Shown in pieces: positions 1 through 8,633 of a DNA stretch of 64,000 nucleotides (within the stretch, counting starts at the first letter, position 1; each line of letters opens with the position of its first letter). The notes under the pieces are model-generated. The model had not been told where the DNA came from. It saw nothing but the letters and a program-made list of their open reading frames with translations, and did not search any database. The stretch spans positions 1 to 64,000 of the forward strand of contig NZ_PENI01000047.1 of NCBI RefSeq assembly GCF_003688995.1. Reading direction: 5' to 3'. Position numbers and translations under genes: made by a program. Source of the stretch: Streptomyces shenzhenensis (GTDB lineage Bacteria > Actinomycetota > Actinomycetes > Streptomycetales > Streptomycetaceae).

Positions 1-725
1 GCCAAAGCGGTCCCTGAGACATAGTCCGAGATGGTGGAGCTGGACGGCATGACGCCGGCCTCCCAGGGCAAGGTGCCCAAAGACAGCCGGGACCGGGGAG
101 TGACAACCGTGAACGAGACCCCGGCACGCACCACAGACCAGGGATGACCACAGCGCGGCAGCACCGCAGGCTAGGACACCTGGAAGCACTCCCACGGGAA
201 ACCGCACTGCCGCACACCCACCCCCAACACCAAGGAACAACCGCGCATCCCGAAAGCACCGAGTGAGGCGGACCAGCTGTGCAACACCCACACCGAACAC
301 CCCACCAACGACACCACCCTCCACACCCACGAAACCAGCCACCACAACCCGAAAGCCACAACCCGCCAGGCCAAAAGAACTCAGAGAGCTGACACAAGCA
401 CAACGCACACAACCGAATTGATAACCAACCCTACAACCACCCACACACAGCCACCCGAAACCCCACGACAACACCCAAAACCAGCGTTTCAGAATTGAGT
501 GGGATTCCCCGCACCATCAGCAGCACCCACAGGACACTCAAGGCACAACCACCCCCACAACCAGATCCTCGTGGCCATGCCAACCCCGGGCACGCTCGCA
601 CACACCACCCAGACATGACACCCCGTGGGACACCGCTCCCAGCTTCAAACGGCAGCACCGCTGAATACAGGAAAACCAGGACGCCGCGGCCGGTGTGGCT
701 GACGAGTTGGTGTTCTGGTTCTGGG
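1..725. other. Non-coding or decayed tract with strong C/A strand bias
   Basis: No gene is supported here. From about 150 to 680 the plus strand is rich in C and A and poor in G, and its codons do not look like Streptomyces coding sequence in any frame. A short reading frame at 31-147 (ATG, 38 codons, in-frame stop just upstream at 22) ends abruptly and may be the edge of a gene remnant lying partly outside the window. The tract lies downstream of the membrane-protein gene that ends at 726. Confidence 0.5.
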
Positions 726-1337
726 TTAGTTGGAGGTCGCTGTGGTGGTTTCGCGTAGGTGGGATGCTGTTCGGGACAGGCCGATGGCCGCTGCTGCGGG
801 GGCGCACCAGGACAGTAGTAGCGCGGTGATCAGTTCGGCCGCTGTGAGCCCGTTGCTCGCCAGGATGAAGATGAGGCTGAGGGCGGGAACGGTGATCAGC
901 GGTGCCAGCATCAGTACCGTCGCGCGTACCTTTTCCGGGCGCATCCACTGGGGGGACTTCCAGATCCGCCAGAGACCGGCGACCGCGGCGGCCAGGCCGA
1001 GGATGCCGATCACCGGGACGGCGGTGAGCGGGAACGCCAGGACGACGAGGGCCAGTGTGACCCGGGTGCGTGTCCGGCTCTCCGGTCGGGGTCCGGCGGG
1101 GAGGCTGGGTTCCTCTGCCAGGGCTGCGTCCGCGATGGCCCCGGGGTCGCCGAGCTGGTCCAGGACCCGGCTCACGGCCGCGTCGTCGGAGTGGTCGGCG
1201 TCGGCCAGGCTCGCCTCGATGTGTTCGCTCAGGTCGGCCAGGAGTTCCTCGCGGCGGGCCTTGGGCAGAGCGCCGGCCCGCTGGTCCACGGAGGAGAGGT
1301 AGGCCCGGACGAGGGGGTGGGTGCGGGTGTCGGTCAT
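726..1337 (-). CDS. HAAS/DUF1700-type membrane protein partnered with PadR
   Basis: A 203-residue protein. Residues 1-75 form a soluble helical segment (motif RREELLADLSEHIE) of the kind found in HAAS/DUF1700 proteins that sit beside PadR regulators. About four hydrophobic segments follow from residue 95. The start codon overlaps the stop of the padR-type gene by 4 bp (ATGA), so the two are translationally coupled. By family precedent the protein probably acts at the membrane in a signalling or envelope-stress role controlled by the regulator. No enzymatic motif is visible. The function is inferred from the neighbour pair. Confidence 0.8.
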   Translation of the reverse strand: MTDTRTHPLVRAYLSSVDQRAGALPKARREELLADLSEHIEASLADADHSDDAAVSRVLDQLGDPGAIADAALAEEPSLPAGPRPESRTRTRVTLALVVLAFPLTAVPVIGILGLAAAVAGLWRIWKSPQWMRPEKVRATVLMLAPLITVPALSLIFILASNGLTAAELITALLLSWCAPAAAAIGLSRTASHLRETTTATSN

Positions 1338-1699
1338 GTGGTCTCTCCAGGGGTGAGGAAGTGGTCCACGGCGGCGCGGAAGGCGGGCCAGTCGTCCGCG
1401 AACTCCCGTAGTGCGGCGCGGCCGGCGTCGGTCAGCGTGTAGTACCGGCGGGGCGGTCCGTTGCCGGACTCCTGCAGGTGGGTGTCGGCCAGTCCGGAGC
1501 GGCGCAGGCGGGACAGCAGGGGGTACATCGTTCCCTGGCTGGTCGCCATGGCGTCGACCCGTGCGAGTTCCTCCACCAGTTCCACTCCGTACCGGGGGCC
1601 GTCGCGCAGCAGCGCCAGTACGCAGTACTCCAGTACGCCCTTGCGCAGTTGGCTGGCAGCACGACTGTCCCCGGGGTACTTTGCATCACCAGCTACCAT
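1334..1699 (-). CDS. PadR-family transcriptional regulator
   Basis: A 121-residue winged-helix regulator of the compact PadR type. LRKGVLEYCVLALLRDGPRYG begins the winged helix, SQGTMYPLLSRLRRSGL is the recognition region, RRYYTLTDAGR is the wing, and a C-terminal dimerisation helix follows. I chose the ATG at 1699; in-frame ATG 1723 and TTG 1732 lie upstream, none has a clear Shine-Dalgarno, and the mRNA may be leaderless. An 11-bp inverted repeat overlaps the start region and suggests autorepression. The gene is the first of a two-gene operon with the membrane protein at 726-1337. Confidence 0.9.
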   Translation of the reverse strand: MVAGDAKYPGDSRAASQLRKGVLEYCVLALLRDGPRYGVELVEELARVDAMATSQGTMYPLLSRLRRSGLADTHLQESGNGPPRRYYTLTDAGRAALREFADDWPAFRAAVDHFLTPGETT

Positions 1700-1731
1700 G
1701 CAAAGCATGCTAGCAGGTTCCATGCTTTGCA
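1699..1731. promoter_or_regulatory. Inverted repeat, probable PadR operator
   Basis: Arms TGCAAAGCATG (1699-1709) and CATGCTTTGCA (1721-1731) are perfect inverse complements separated by 11 bp. They overlap the start of the padR-type gene. PadR proteins usually repress their own promoters through dyads of this size, so this is the best operator candidate. No binding evidence exists. Confidence 0.6.
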
Positions 1732-1763
1732 AGATAGCCGTTTCGGGGCGAGGTCCGGTGTGT

Positions 1764-3875
1764 TCAGGGCGTACCCATGAGGCGGTCCAGCGGTGGTGCC
1801 AGGACCGGGGCGAGCGCGGCGGCGTATGCCTCCGAGAGGTGGCTCTCGTCGCGGTAGACGGCGGTGTCGGCGACGACTACGGGGCAGATACCGGTGCGGG
1901 GGGCGCAGAGCCAGGCGGTGGGGTCGATGACGGTGGTGGCCGTTGCGGACGCGGCGGTACGGAGGGCGGTGCCGCGGGACGCGTCGCGGGTCGCGTCCGG
2001 CAAGTGGTTCGCGCAGGCGCGTAGTTGGAGGGAGTTCCTGGCGGCGCAGTCGACCGGGTCGCCCTTGGGCCATGGGGTGTCGAGCAGGGCGGCGACCCGG
2101 ACGCCGGAGGTGCCCAGGTCACGGAAGGTGTTCTCGAAGCCGGTGGTCCACTGGCGGAGGGGGTCGGCGGCGGGGCGGGCCGGTTCTCCGGCGTCCGAGG
2201 AGGAGACGACGACCAGGTCGGGGCGCAGGGTCCTGATCCTTGCCATGGCGTTGGAGCGCCAGGTGTCGCAGGCGGTGTACGGCTTGTGGCCGCTGCCGAT
2301 GGTCACGTCGGCGACCTTGCAGGAGGCCTTCGTCATCGAGACCAGCTTCCAGCGGCGTGCGGTCGCGATCCGTTGCAGGGCCGGGAACCACTGCGCCGCG
2401 TGGGAGTCGCCGAAGAGGACGACCGTGCGGGAGGAGGTCCGGTCGCCGTACACGCAGGGCCGGGTGCCGGTGGCGGTGTAGCCGACGTGGCAGCCGTCCC
2501 GGTAGACCGCGGAACGGGAGGACTTCACCTGCGGCAGGGACGGGGTGAGGTTGCTCGGCAGAGCGGTGGGGGACGACGCCAGGAGTTCGGTGAGACGGGC
2601 CCGCGGAGCCGGTGCACCGGAGAGAACCTGCGCCAGCGCGGGCGCTGGGCCGCCCACCTCGATCGTCGGCGGGACCGCCGTCGCCGTCAGGGACAGCGCC
2701 GAGGCACCGACCGACAGGGCGGCCCCGAGCACCAGGGCGCGGCGGGGGCGCCTGCGGAAGGCCCGGTGGAAACGGACCGGGTTCTCGACCAGACGCAGGG
2801 TCAGCCACGCCAGGCCCAGCGCCGCCACGGACAGCCCGAGCGCGAGCGGCACACCGGCCGTCCCGTCGGCGCGGCCCAGTGCCACCGGCCCTATGACCAG
2901 CAGCGGCCAGTGCCACAGGTACCAGCCGTACGAGAGTCCACCCAGCCACACCAGCGGCCGCCGCCCCAGCAGCCATCCCGCGCCGCGCGGGGCGGGCGTG
3001 CAGCCGCCGGCCAGGACGAGCACGGTACCGGCGACCGGCACAAGGGCGTACCAGCCGGGGAACGGCGTCTCCTCGTCGTACCCGACCGCCGCCAGCGTGA
3101 CGCAGGCCAGGCCGAGCCAGGTCAGTGGGGCCGCGAGGGCAGCGGGCAGCCGTTCCAGCCGGCCGGCGCCCAGCGCCAGCAACGCGCCGGCACCCAGTTC
3201 CCAGGCCCGGGTGAGAGAACCGAAGTACGCCCAGGGCGCCGAAGAGCCCGTCACGAGGACACCCGCCACGAACGACCCCAGACACAGAACCCCCAACGGC
3301 ACCGCGACCAGCCGGCGCCGCCCGCGGGCCACCCGCCAGGTGAGCAGCAGAAGCAACGGCCACACCAGGTAGAACTGCTCCTCCACCGCGAGCGACCAGA
3401 AGTGCTGGAACGGCGACGGCGGACTGTTCTGGGCGAGATAGTCCGTACCGGCCGCCGCCAGCCGGAAGTTGACCGCGTACAACGCGCTGGCGAGAGCGTC
3501 ACCCGCGTACTCGGCAAGCCGCACCTTCGACAGAAACAGCCACGCCCCGCCCAGCGTGACCGCGATGACCAGGGACGACACGGGAAGCAGCCGCAGCGCC
3601 CGGCGGGCGTAGAAAGAACGGACCGACACCCGGCCCGTGGTGGCGAGTTCACGCAGCAGCAGCGACGTGATGAGGAAACCGGACATCACGAAGAAGACGT
3701 CGACACCGATGTAGCCGCCGCTGATCTGGGACACGCCGGCGTGGGAGAGCACCACCAGTACGACGGCCACCGCACGCAGGCCCTGGATGTCGAACCGCAG
3801 GGCATGGCCTGGGGGTGGTACGGATCTGCTGTCCGCGGGGACGGCACATGTCCCGGCGGACGTGACACTCGGCAT
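1764..3875 (-). CDS. Acyltransferase-3 / SGNH-hydrolase fusion (OafA-like O-acetyltransferase)
   Basis: A 703-residue integral membrane O-acyltransferase. The N-terminal half is an acyltransferase-3 domain, opening with RFDIQGLRAVAVVLVVLSHAG (family His), then FFVMSGFLITSLLLREL and FWSLAVEEQFYLVWPLLLLL, with about ten membrane spans. The last 250 residues form an extracytoplasmic SGNH domain with the nucleophile motif FGDSHAAQWFP and a C-terminal DESHLS block carrying the acid/His pair. This architecture O-acetylates surface glycans or peptidoglycan from acetyl-CoA; the substrate is unknown. The start at 3875 is set by GAGGAG 8 nt upstream. It is a stand-alone gene. Confidence 0.92.
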   Translation of the reverse strand: MPSVTSAGTCAVPADSRSVPPPGHALRFDIQGLRAVAVVLVVLSHAGVSQISGGYIGVDVFFVMSGFLITSLLLRELATTGRVSVRSFYARRALRLLPVSSLVIAVTLGGAWLFLSKVRLAEYAGDALASALYAVNFRLAAAGTDYLAQNSPPSPFQHFWSLAVEEQFYLVWPLLLLLTWRVARGRRRLVAVPLGVLCLGSFVAGVLVTGSSAPWAYFGSLTRAWELGAGALLALGAGRLERLPAALAAPLTWLGLACVTLAAVGYDEETPFPGWYALVPVAGTVLVLAGGCTPAPRGAGWLLGRRPLVWLGGLSYGWYLWHWPLLVIGPVALGRADGTAGVPLALGLSVAALGLAWLTLRLVENPVRFHRAFRRRPRRALVLGAALSVGASALSLTATAVPPTIEVGGPAPALAQVLSGAPAPRARLTELLASSPTALPSNLTPSLPQVKSSRSAVYRDGCHVGYTATGTRPCVYGDRTSSRTVVLFGDSHAAQWFPALQRIATARRWKLVSMTKASCKVADVTIGSGHKPYTACDTWRSNAMARIRTLRPDLVVVSSSDAGEPARPAADPLRQWTTGFENTFRDLGTSGVRVAALLDTPWPKGDPVDCAARNSLQLRACANHLPDATRDASRGTALRTAASATATTVIDPTAWLCAPRTGICPVVVADTAVYRDESHLSEAYAAALAPVLAPPLDRLMGTP

Positions 3876-4219
3876 CAGATGACTCCTCGGGGTGCCTGAC
3901 ATGCTTCGGTTAGGAAGACATCTCCGCCGCCGCACGCGATCCGTTGCCGTCACTCCTACTTCGCCTCAGCCATGAAGGTTCAACCACGCGAAACCATCGG
4001 TTCACCCCCACTCAGCCCAGCGCCAAGAGACAGCGAAGCGACAGCTCACCTCTGGGCGGACGGCTGGCGGGTGTGGTCGCCCGCCACAGCCACATCCGCC
4101 GCCCGGTCGCCTTCCCGCCGATGCGCAGCGGCAGGCCGGTCCGATGACTCCATAGCCGCCGGCGAACTCAGGAAGGACGCTGGAGGGGCGTTGGGCGCGC
4201 CCCGCCTTACGGTGGCGCC
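3876..4219. other. Intergenic region between divergent genes
   Basis: About 340 bp between the minus-strand acyltransferase and the plus-strand ABM gene. Both promoters must lie here. I see no confident coding sequence, terminator or dyad. Confidence 0.6.
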
Positions 4220-4600
4220 ATGAGCGATCACTCGGAAGCGCCTGTCGCGCCCGTCGAGGCCTATGAACCCCCTTACTACGTGGCTGTCTTCACCACGGTG
4301 CGCACCCAGGACCAGAGCGGCTACCGCGAGACCAACGCACGCATGGAAGACCTGGTGAAGGATGTCCCCGGGTTCCTGGGGATGGACCATGCGCAGACTC
4401 CCGGCGGGCTGGGCATCACCGTCGGGTACTTCCGCGACGCCGACGCCCTCTCCGAGTGGCGGAACAACGCCGAGCACCGCGCGGCGCAACAGCGCGGGCG
4501 AGCCGAGTGGTACCAGAGCTACACGCTGCATGTGGCGAAAGTGGAGCGGAGTCACGGGTTCGTGCGAGCAGGGGTCCCGCAGGGCCCGACAGCAGGCTGA
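4220..4600 (+). CDS. Antibiotic biosynthesis monooxygenase (ABM) domain protein
   Basis: A 126-residue protein with one ferredoxin-like ABM domain across residues 16-115: YYVAVFTTVRT strand, then FLGMDHAQTPGGLGITVGYF, then DADALSEWRNNAEHRAAQQRG, ending in the WYQSYTLHVAKVER strand. Family members include heme-degrading and quinol monooxygenases as well as non-catalytic dimers. Here the WRNNAEH helix resembles stand-alone bacterial ABM enzymes, but no substrate can be assigned. It is monocistronic; a small open frame and a 370-bp gap follow. Confidence 0.85.
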   Translation: MSDHSEAPVAPVEAYEPPYYVAVFTTVRTQDQSGYRETNARMEDLVKDVPGFLGMDHAQTPGGLGITVGYFRDADALSEWRNNAEHRAAQQRGRAEWYQSYTLHVAKVERSHGFVRAGVPQGPTAG

Positions 4601-4765
4601 CCGACCGGAGTCACCTCGGCGGCCGTCCCGCCAGGAGCGAGGGTGATCATGTGGCGCGTGACGTTCACCGTTTCGATGTTTGGATGCAACCAGGCGTGGT
4701 CCAGAGTTAGTTGCGAAAGCTGAGGCGCTGTCAGCCAGTGGAGCGGGCTGGGGCGAGGGGGTCGG

Positions 4766-4927
4766 ATGAGCCGGTGGAACGGCCGTCCGGTCCGATGCCG
4801 TGCCGCCGCCGTGGCCTCCCGCGCCGGGCAGGATCGGGACGGCAGCCTGTCCATCGGCGCCGGCCTCGCCCGCGTCCTGCGCGCGCTCGCGCGGCTGGAG
4901 CATGCCCCCGGCGTGGGCGGCCACTGA
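4766..4927 (+). CDS. Short open frame, possible 3' gene remnant
   Basis: A 53-codon frame with ATG at 4766 after a GAGGGGGTCGG stretch. It encodes a basic, helix-prone peptide with LSIGAGLARVLRALARLEHA near the C terminus. Third-position GC is high, as in real genes, but I recognise no family. It sits inside the 4601-4973 gap before the lectin gene and may be the tail of a decayed gene or a genuine micro-protein. Confidence 0.3.
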   Translation: MSRWNGRPVRCRAAAVASRAGQDRDGSLSIGAGLARVLRALARLEHAPGVGGH

Positions 4928-4973
4928 CGAGAGCGCGCGGCCAGCCCCCACCCACCGACAAGGAGCAGCGTTC

Positions 4974-6155
4974 ATGCCACGTCAGCACGAACCCCCGGCC
5001 GGCGAGACGTCCCCCGTCGCCGTCCGCCGTGCGGTTCCCGTGCCCCCGCCGGGCGAGGACCCCGGCGCCGACCTCGGGCCGCGCACCCCCGACCCCGACC
5101 CGGCCGCCCCGGTACCCATACCGGAGTCCCCCACGCCCGCCCCCAGACGGCTCTTCGGACGGCGCTCCGGGTCCGCCGCCACAGAACCCGGATCCGCCGG
5201 GCAACAGCAACAACAGCAGCAGGCCGCGGGCGACGGGCCGGAACCCGAAGCCGCGGCCGGTGTCCTCTTCTCCGGGCACGACGACGGCCCCGACGCCCCG
5301 GACACGACCGGGCAAACGCCCGGACGGCCCCGCGGACCCATGCTCGCCGCGGCCGCCATCGCCGGCGCGGTCCTCATCTCCGTACCGTTCCTGGTCCTCG
5401 GACTGAGTGACGACGACAGCCGCACCGTCAAGACCGCGCCCGTCGGCGGTACGACGCTCGACCCCGGCCTGTCCGACGACAAACCGGCCGCCGACTACAC
5501 GGCCGAGTCCCCGTCGCCCTCCGCCTCGCCGAGCCCCTCCCCGTCGAAGTCCGCGTCCCCGAGCGTGGCTGCCGCGCCGCCGGCGCCGGTGGTGTCGCCG
5601 CCGGCCACCAAGAAGACGGCCAGCCCGAAGCCGAAGAAGACGGTCGCCAAGCCCAGCGCCCGTGAGCTGGCCAACGCCGCCTCCGCGTCGACGAACGTGG
5701 GCCTGAAGAACGCCAGTACCGGCATGTGTGCCGACATCCCCGGCGAGGGGCACGGCTCGGTCGCCGGCCCCGTGAACCAGCACAGCTGCGGGCTGACCTC
5801 CGCGGACAACATGCTCTGGGATCTGAGGGTCTCCTCCAAGAACGGCGGGCCGCAGGGAGCGAGTCTGTTCGTCGCCGCCAACCGCAAGGACGGGCTGTGC
5901 CTGGACGTGCCCAACTACGGCACCGTCGACCCCGGGACAGGGGTCGCCGAGTACTTCTGCGACGCGACGACCGCGGACAACCAGCTCTGGTGGCTGGAGC
6001 CGCAGCCGGGCGGCACCTACTGGATCCGCAACCTCGCCAGCAACCTGTGCCTGAGCGTGCGAGGCGGCGCCGCCGCCGGCGAGAACGCCAGGCTCCAGGT
6101 CGTCCAGTGCGTCGGCACGGCGAGCAGCGCGCTGCACTGGACCCTCGTCCGGTAG
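4974..6155 (+). CDS. Membrane-anchored ricin-type lectin domain protein
   Basis: A 393-residue protein. Residues 1-120 are proline-rich, disordered and probably cytoplasmic, with a run of seven glutamines near residue 80. A single membrane span (AAAAIAGAVLISVPFLVLGL) is followed by an extracellular Ser/Pro-rich and Lys/Pro-rich linker of about 80 residues. The C-terminal 150 residues form a RICIN beta-trefoil with NASTGMCADIPG, DGLCLDVPNYG and SNLCLSVRGG repeats, paired cysteines, and QLWWLE/ALHWTL repeat ends. It likely binds carbohydrate at the cell surface; no hydrolase domain is attached. The start at 4974 is supported by AAGGAG 8 nt upstream. Confidence 0.9.
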   Translation: MPRQHEPPAGETSPVAVRRAVPVPPPGEDPGADLGPRTPDPDPAAPVPIPESPTPAPRRLFGRRSGSAATEPGSAGQQQQQQQAAGDGPEPEAAAGVLFSGHDDGPDAPDTTGQTPGRPRGPMLAAAAIAGAVLISVPFLVLGLSDDDSRTVKTAPVGGTTLDPGLSDDKPAADYTAESPSPSASPSPSPSKSASPSVAAAPPAPVVSPPATKKTASPKPKKTVAKPSARELANAASASTNVGLKNASTGMCADIPGEGHGSVAGPVNQHSCGLTSADNMLWDLRVSSKNGGPQGASLFVAANRKDGLCLDVPNYGTVDPGTGVAEYFCDATTADNQLWWLEPQPGGTYWIRNLASNLCLSVRGGAAAGENARLQVVQCVGTASSALHWTLVR

Positions 6156-6271
6156 ACCACCGCGGACAGGCCCCGGCGCCGGGCCCCTGAACGAGCCGGC
6201 AGCCGACCGTTGTTCACAGCGGTCGGCTGCGCATGCACGGCTGTGCCGGTGCGTCCGGTCCGCGGTGGCGG

Positions 6272-6709
6272 TCAGGCGTTGTGGCCGGCGACGGCGGTGA
6301 CGCGGATCTCGACGCGCATCCCGGGGGCGCCGAGCGCCGGCACCCCGACCTGGGTCCAGATGGGCGCGCGGTCGCCCATGCGGCGGCGGAACTGCTCGAC
6401 CATGACCCGGTTGTGATCCTCGCCGATGGAGTCCGGGGAGCTCGGGATGTGGTACGAGTTCACGGCGATGACGTCGCGCCATGTGGCGCCGGCCTGCGCG
6501 AGGGTGCGCTCGACGTTGTCGAACGCCTGGATGATCTCGTCCTCCAGGGTCTCGGGGAAGTTCCAGTCGTCGTCCCATCCACCCTGCCCCGAGGTCTCGA
6601 TGCGGTCTCCGGTCCGCACCGCCTGGCTGTAGTGCATGGTGGCCAGTTGTGTCTCGCCGTAGCCGGGAGTGACGTAGAACTCCGGTGTGTTCGTGGTGGT
6701 GGCGGGCAT
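6272..6709 (-). CDS. RidA/YjgF/UK114-family protein
   Basis: A 145-residue RidA-superfamily protein: YSQAVRTGDRIETSGQGGWD, QAFDNVERTLAQAGATWRDV, and a C-terminal APGMRVEIRVTAVAG segment including the family arginine (MRVEI). RidA enzymes hydrolyse reactive enamine/imine intermediates from PLP-dependent enzymes; the GQGG rather than GQ(I/L)P signature points to a divergent subgroup. It is transcribed divergently from the adjacent marR-type gene, with two palindromes between them, so it is the likely regulatory target of that MarR. Confidence 0.9.
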   Translation of the reverse strand: MPATTTNTPEFYVTPGYGETQLATMHYSQAVRTGDRIETSGQGGWDDDWNFPETLEDEIIQAFDNVERTLAQAGATWRDVIAVNSYHIPSSPDSIGEDHNRVMVEQFRRRMGDRAPIWTQVGVPALGAPGMRVEIRVTAVAGHNA

Positions 6710-6724
6710 GGAGAATCCCCTCGA

Positions 6725-6746
6725 TTGACTTCACGCGTGAAGTCAA
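6725..6746. promoter_or_regulatory. 22-bp perfect palindrome, probable MarR operator 1
   Basis: A perfect dyad with core ACTTCACGCGTGAAGT, extended by TTG on the left and CAA on the right, lies just upstream of the ridA-like gene. It shares its core with a second site 33 bp away (centre to centre), about three helical turns, which would place two dimers on one DNA face. Confidence 0.75.
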
Positions 6747-6760
6747 AGTATCACGTCGGC

Positions 6761-6776
6761 ACTTCATGCGTGAAGT
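6761..6776. promoter_or_regulatory. Imperfect palindrome, probable MarR operator 2
   Basis: ACTTCATGCGTGAAGT differs from the perfect site at 6725-6746 by one base in the core. It lies 26 bp before the marR-type start codon, where repression of the regulator itself would be expected. Confidence 0.7.
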
Positions 6777-6801
6777 CAATCCGGCTTGGTAGGGTGTTCC
6801 C

Positions 6802-7302
6802 ATGACCAGCCCCTCGCCCCCGGACACCGGCGGTGGCACGGCGGATGAGCCACTGTGGCTCACCGCGGCCGAGAAGGAAGCCTGGACCGGGCTGGTCTCG
6901 CTCGTCCTGCTGCTGCCGGGGCGGCTGGAGTCGCCGTTGCAGCGCGAGGCCGGCCTGACGCTTTTCGAGTACCTGGCCCTCAGCCACATCTCCGAGACCC
7001 CGGAGCACCGTCTGCGGATGAGTGAGCTGGCGTACCTCGCGAACGGCTCGCTGTCCCGCCTGTCCAACGTCGTCAAGCGGTTCGAGCAGCGGGGATGGGT
7101 GGAACGCTTCCCCGATCCCGACGACGGCCGCTTCACGATCGCCGCTCTGACCGACGCCGGCTACGAGGTGGTCGTCGCCTCGGCGCCGACACATGTACGC
7201 GCGGTACGTCAGCTGGTGCTCGACCCGCTGACCGCCGCCGACCAGCGGGCCCTGGCCCGCATCGCGGCCAAACTCCGGACGCGCCCTGTCGACCTGGCAT
7301 AG
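6802..7302 (+). CDS. MarR-family transcriptional regulator
   Basis: A 166-residue winged-helix regulator: dimerisation helix over residues 15-50, HTH around RMSELAYLANGSLSRLSNVV, and a wing with FPDPDDGRFTIAALTDAGYE, the DxDxR-type MarR wing. A purine-rich GGTAGGG precedes the ATG. The divergent ridA-like gene and the shared operator pair suggest it represses both. The ligand is unknown. Confidence 0.92.
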   Translation: MTSPSPPDTGGGTADEPLWLTAAEKEAWTGLVSLVLLLPGRLESPLQREAGLTLFEYLALSHISETPEHRLRMSELAYLANGSLSRLSNVVKRFEQRGWVERFPDPDDGRFTIAALTDAGYEVVVASAPTHVRAVRQLVLDPLTAADQRALARIAAKLRTRPVDLA

Positions 7303-7560
7303 GGCCTTCACGATGTGAACCACGCCGATCGCCATCATGTCGCGGCCCCGGGGTGTCACCCGTGCCGGCTTGCGACGTGCGTCGTGCGGGTCGGTCTCCT
7401 TGTCCATGTACCCGAGTTGCTCCAGTGCGGTGATCGTCTTCGCGGCCGCCTGCTTGGAGACCGACAGCCGGCGACCGAGCCCCGAAGCGGTGTCCGCGCC
7501 CCCGTCGATGGCGCGCAGGGCGAACTCGTGGAGGGGGCGGACAACGCGTTTCCCGCTCTC
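7303..7560 (-). pseudogene. MarR-family remnant
   Basis: Minus-strand sequence encodes about 80 residues of a second MarR protein: PLHEFALRAIDGG, LGRRLSVSKQAAAKTITALE (HTH), GYMDKETDPHDARRKPARVT (wing) and a partial C-terminal helix. There is no start codon in a sensible position, the N-terminal helix is missing, and the frame runs on without a proper stop into neighbouring sequence. It is a truncated relic that begins right after the intact marR-type gene. Confidence 0.65.
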
Positions 7561-7562
7561 TG

Positions 7563-7692
7563 CGGTACTCCGGATACGTTCACCGGGGACGACGTCGACG
7601 AGTTCGCCCGGTCCTACGCGCGAACGGGCGCCTTCGTGGGCGCGTCCGGGCTCTACCGCTCGATACTCACGGAAGGAGACGAGATCCGCGCG
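7563..7692 (+). pseudogene. Alpha/beta-hydrolase C-terminal fragment
   Basis: Plus-strand residues TGDDVDEFARSYARTGAF and GLYRSILTEGDEIRA match the cap region of epoxide-hydrolase-like alpha/beta hydrolases, where a DVDEY-x-RxYxxPGA pattern is typical. No nucleophile elbow, start or other half is present. It is a relic wedged between the MarR remnant and the truncated kinase. The family call is from pattern memory only. Confidence 0.45.
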
Positions 7693-7724
7693 TCGGCGAC
7701 CCGGGGCGGCGGATCGGGCCGCGG

Positions 7725-8633
7725 TCAGTGGCCGGTGCCGGAGCGGTCGGGGTGTAGTGGGAGCAGGATGCGGAACGTGGCGCCCCGGCCGGGGGTGGTG
7801 CGGATGTGCACGCGGCCGTGGTGGGCGCTCACCAGGGAATGGACGATGGACAGGCCCAGGCCGGCCCCTCCTGTCGGGATGGTTCGGCCGCGGGCGTGGT
7901 CGGCGCGGTAGAAGCGGTCGAACGCGTGGGCGGCCTGCTCGGGTGTCATGCCCGGCCCCTCGTCGCTCAGTTCGAGGACCGCCCGGCCGTCCCGCGTGCC
8001 GACGCCGATGCGCACCGGTGTGCCGGGCGGGGTGTGGGCGACGGCGTTGCCGACGAGGTTGGAGGTCACCTGGCGCAGGCGTGCCTCGTCGCCGAGGACG
8101 GGGGCGCCGCGGGGCGGGCCGCCGCCGGGACCGGTCAGGGTCACGGGGCGCCGGGGATCGAGGGCGCGCAGGTCGTGCAGGGCGTCGGCGGCCAGGGTGC
8201 GCAGGTCCATGAGGGTGAGGCACAGCGGCAGGTGTGCGCCGCCGTCGGCGGCGTCCTCGTCGAGGCGTGCGAGCAGCAGCAGGTCCTCGACCAGGCGGAC
8301 GAGGCGGGCCGCCTCGCGTTCGATACGGTTCATCGCGCTGTCGACGTCGGTGCGTTCGGGCATGCCGCCCATGCGGTACAGCTCGGTGAAGCCTCTGATG
8401 CCGAACAGCGGGGTGCGCAGTTCGTGACTGGCGTCCGCGATGAAGGTACGCATACGCTCGTTGGTGGCGGCGCGCGCGGCGTCTCCTGCCTCGATCCGGT
8501 CCAGCATGCCGTTGAGGGCGGTGGACAGGCGGCCCAGTTCGGTGCGGGTGGACGCCGGTTGCGGGACCCGGCTGGACAGGTCGCCGCCCGCGATGCTCTG
8601 CTCCGTAGAAAGCACACTGACCACCGGCGCCAC
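7725..8633 (-). pseudogene. N-terminally truncated sensor histidine kinase
   Basis: The frame encodes the cytoplasmic half of a class I sensor kinase: HAMP-like SSRVPQPASTRTELGRLSTA, HisKA with ADASHELRTPLFGIRGF (phospho-acceptor His), and HATPase with NLVGNAVAHTP (N box) and GGAGLGLSIVHSLV (G box). There is no sensor domain, no membrane span and no response regulator nearby. An in-frame TGA sits two codons before the first GTG (8633), and the sigma gene begins immediately upstream. I read it as a deletion relic; a soluble kinase fragment is the alternative. Confidence 0.75.

Noticed and set aside
171-374. Minus-strand open frame in the C/A-rich tract
   Set aside because: Trp/Gly/Val-heavy product is a composition artefact of the G/T-rich strand; no RBS and no family features.
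2025-3899. 624-codon plus-strand open frame
   Set aside because: It is antisense to the acyltransferase gene, with an Arg/Gly/Pro-rich product typical of GC-rich shadows.
4731-7136. 801-codon minus-strand open frame
   Set aside because: It crosses several genes antisense to the ricin-lectin protein and reads through the MarR gene; low-complexity product.
7337-8212. 291-codon plus-strand frame
   Set aside because: Arg-rich shadow overlapping the MarR relic and the kinase relic.
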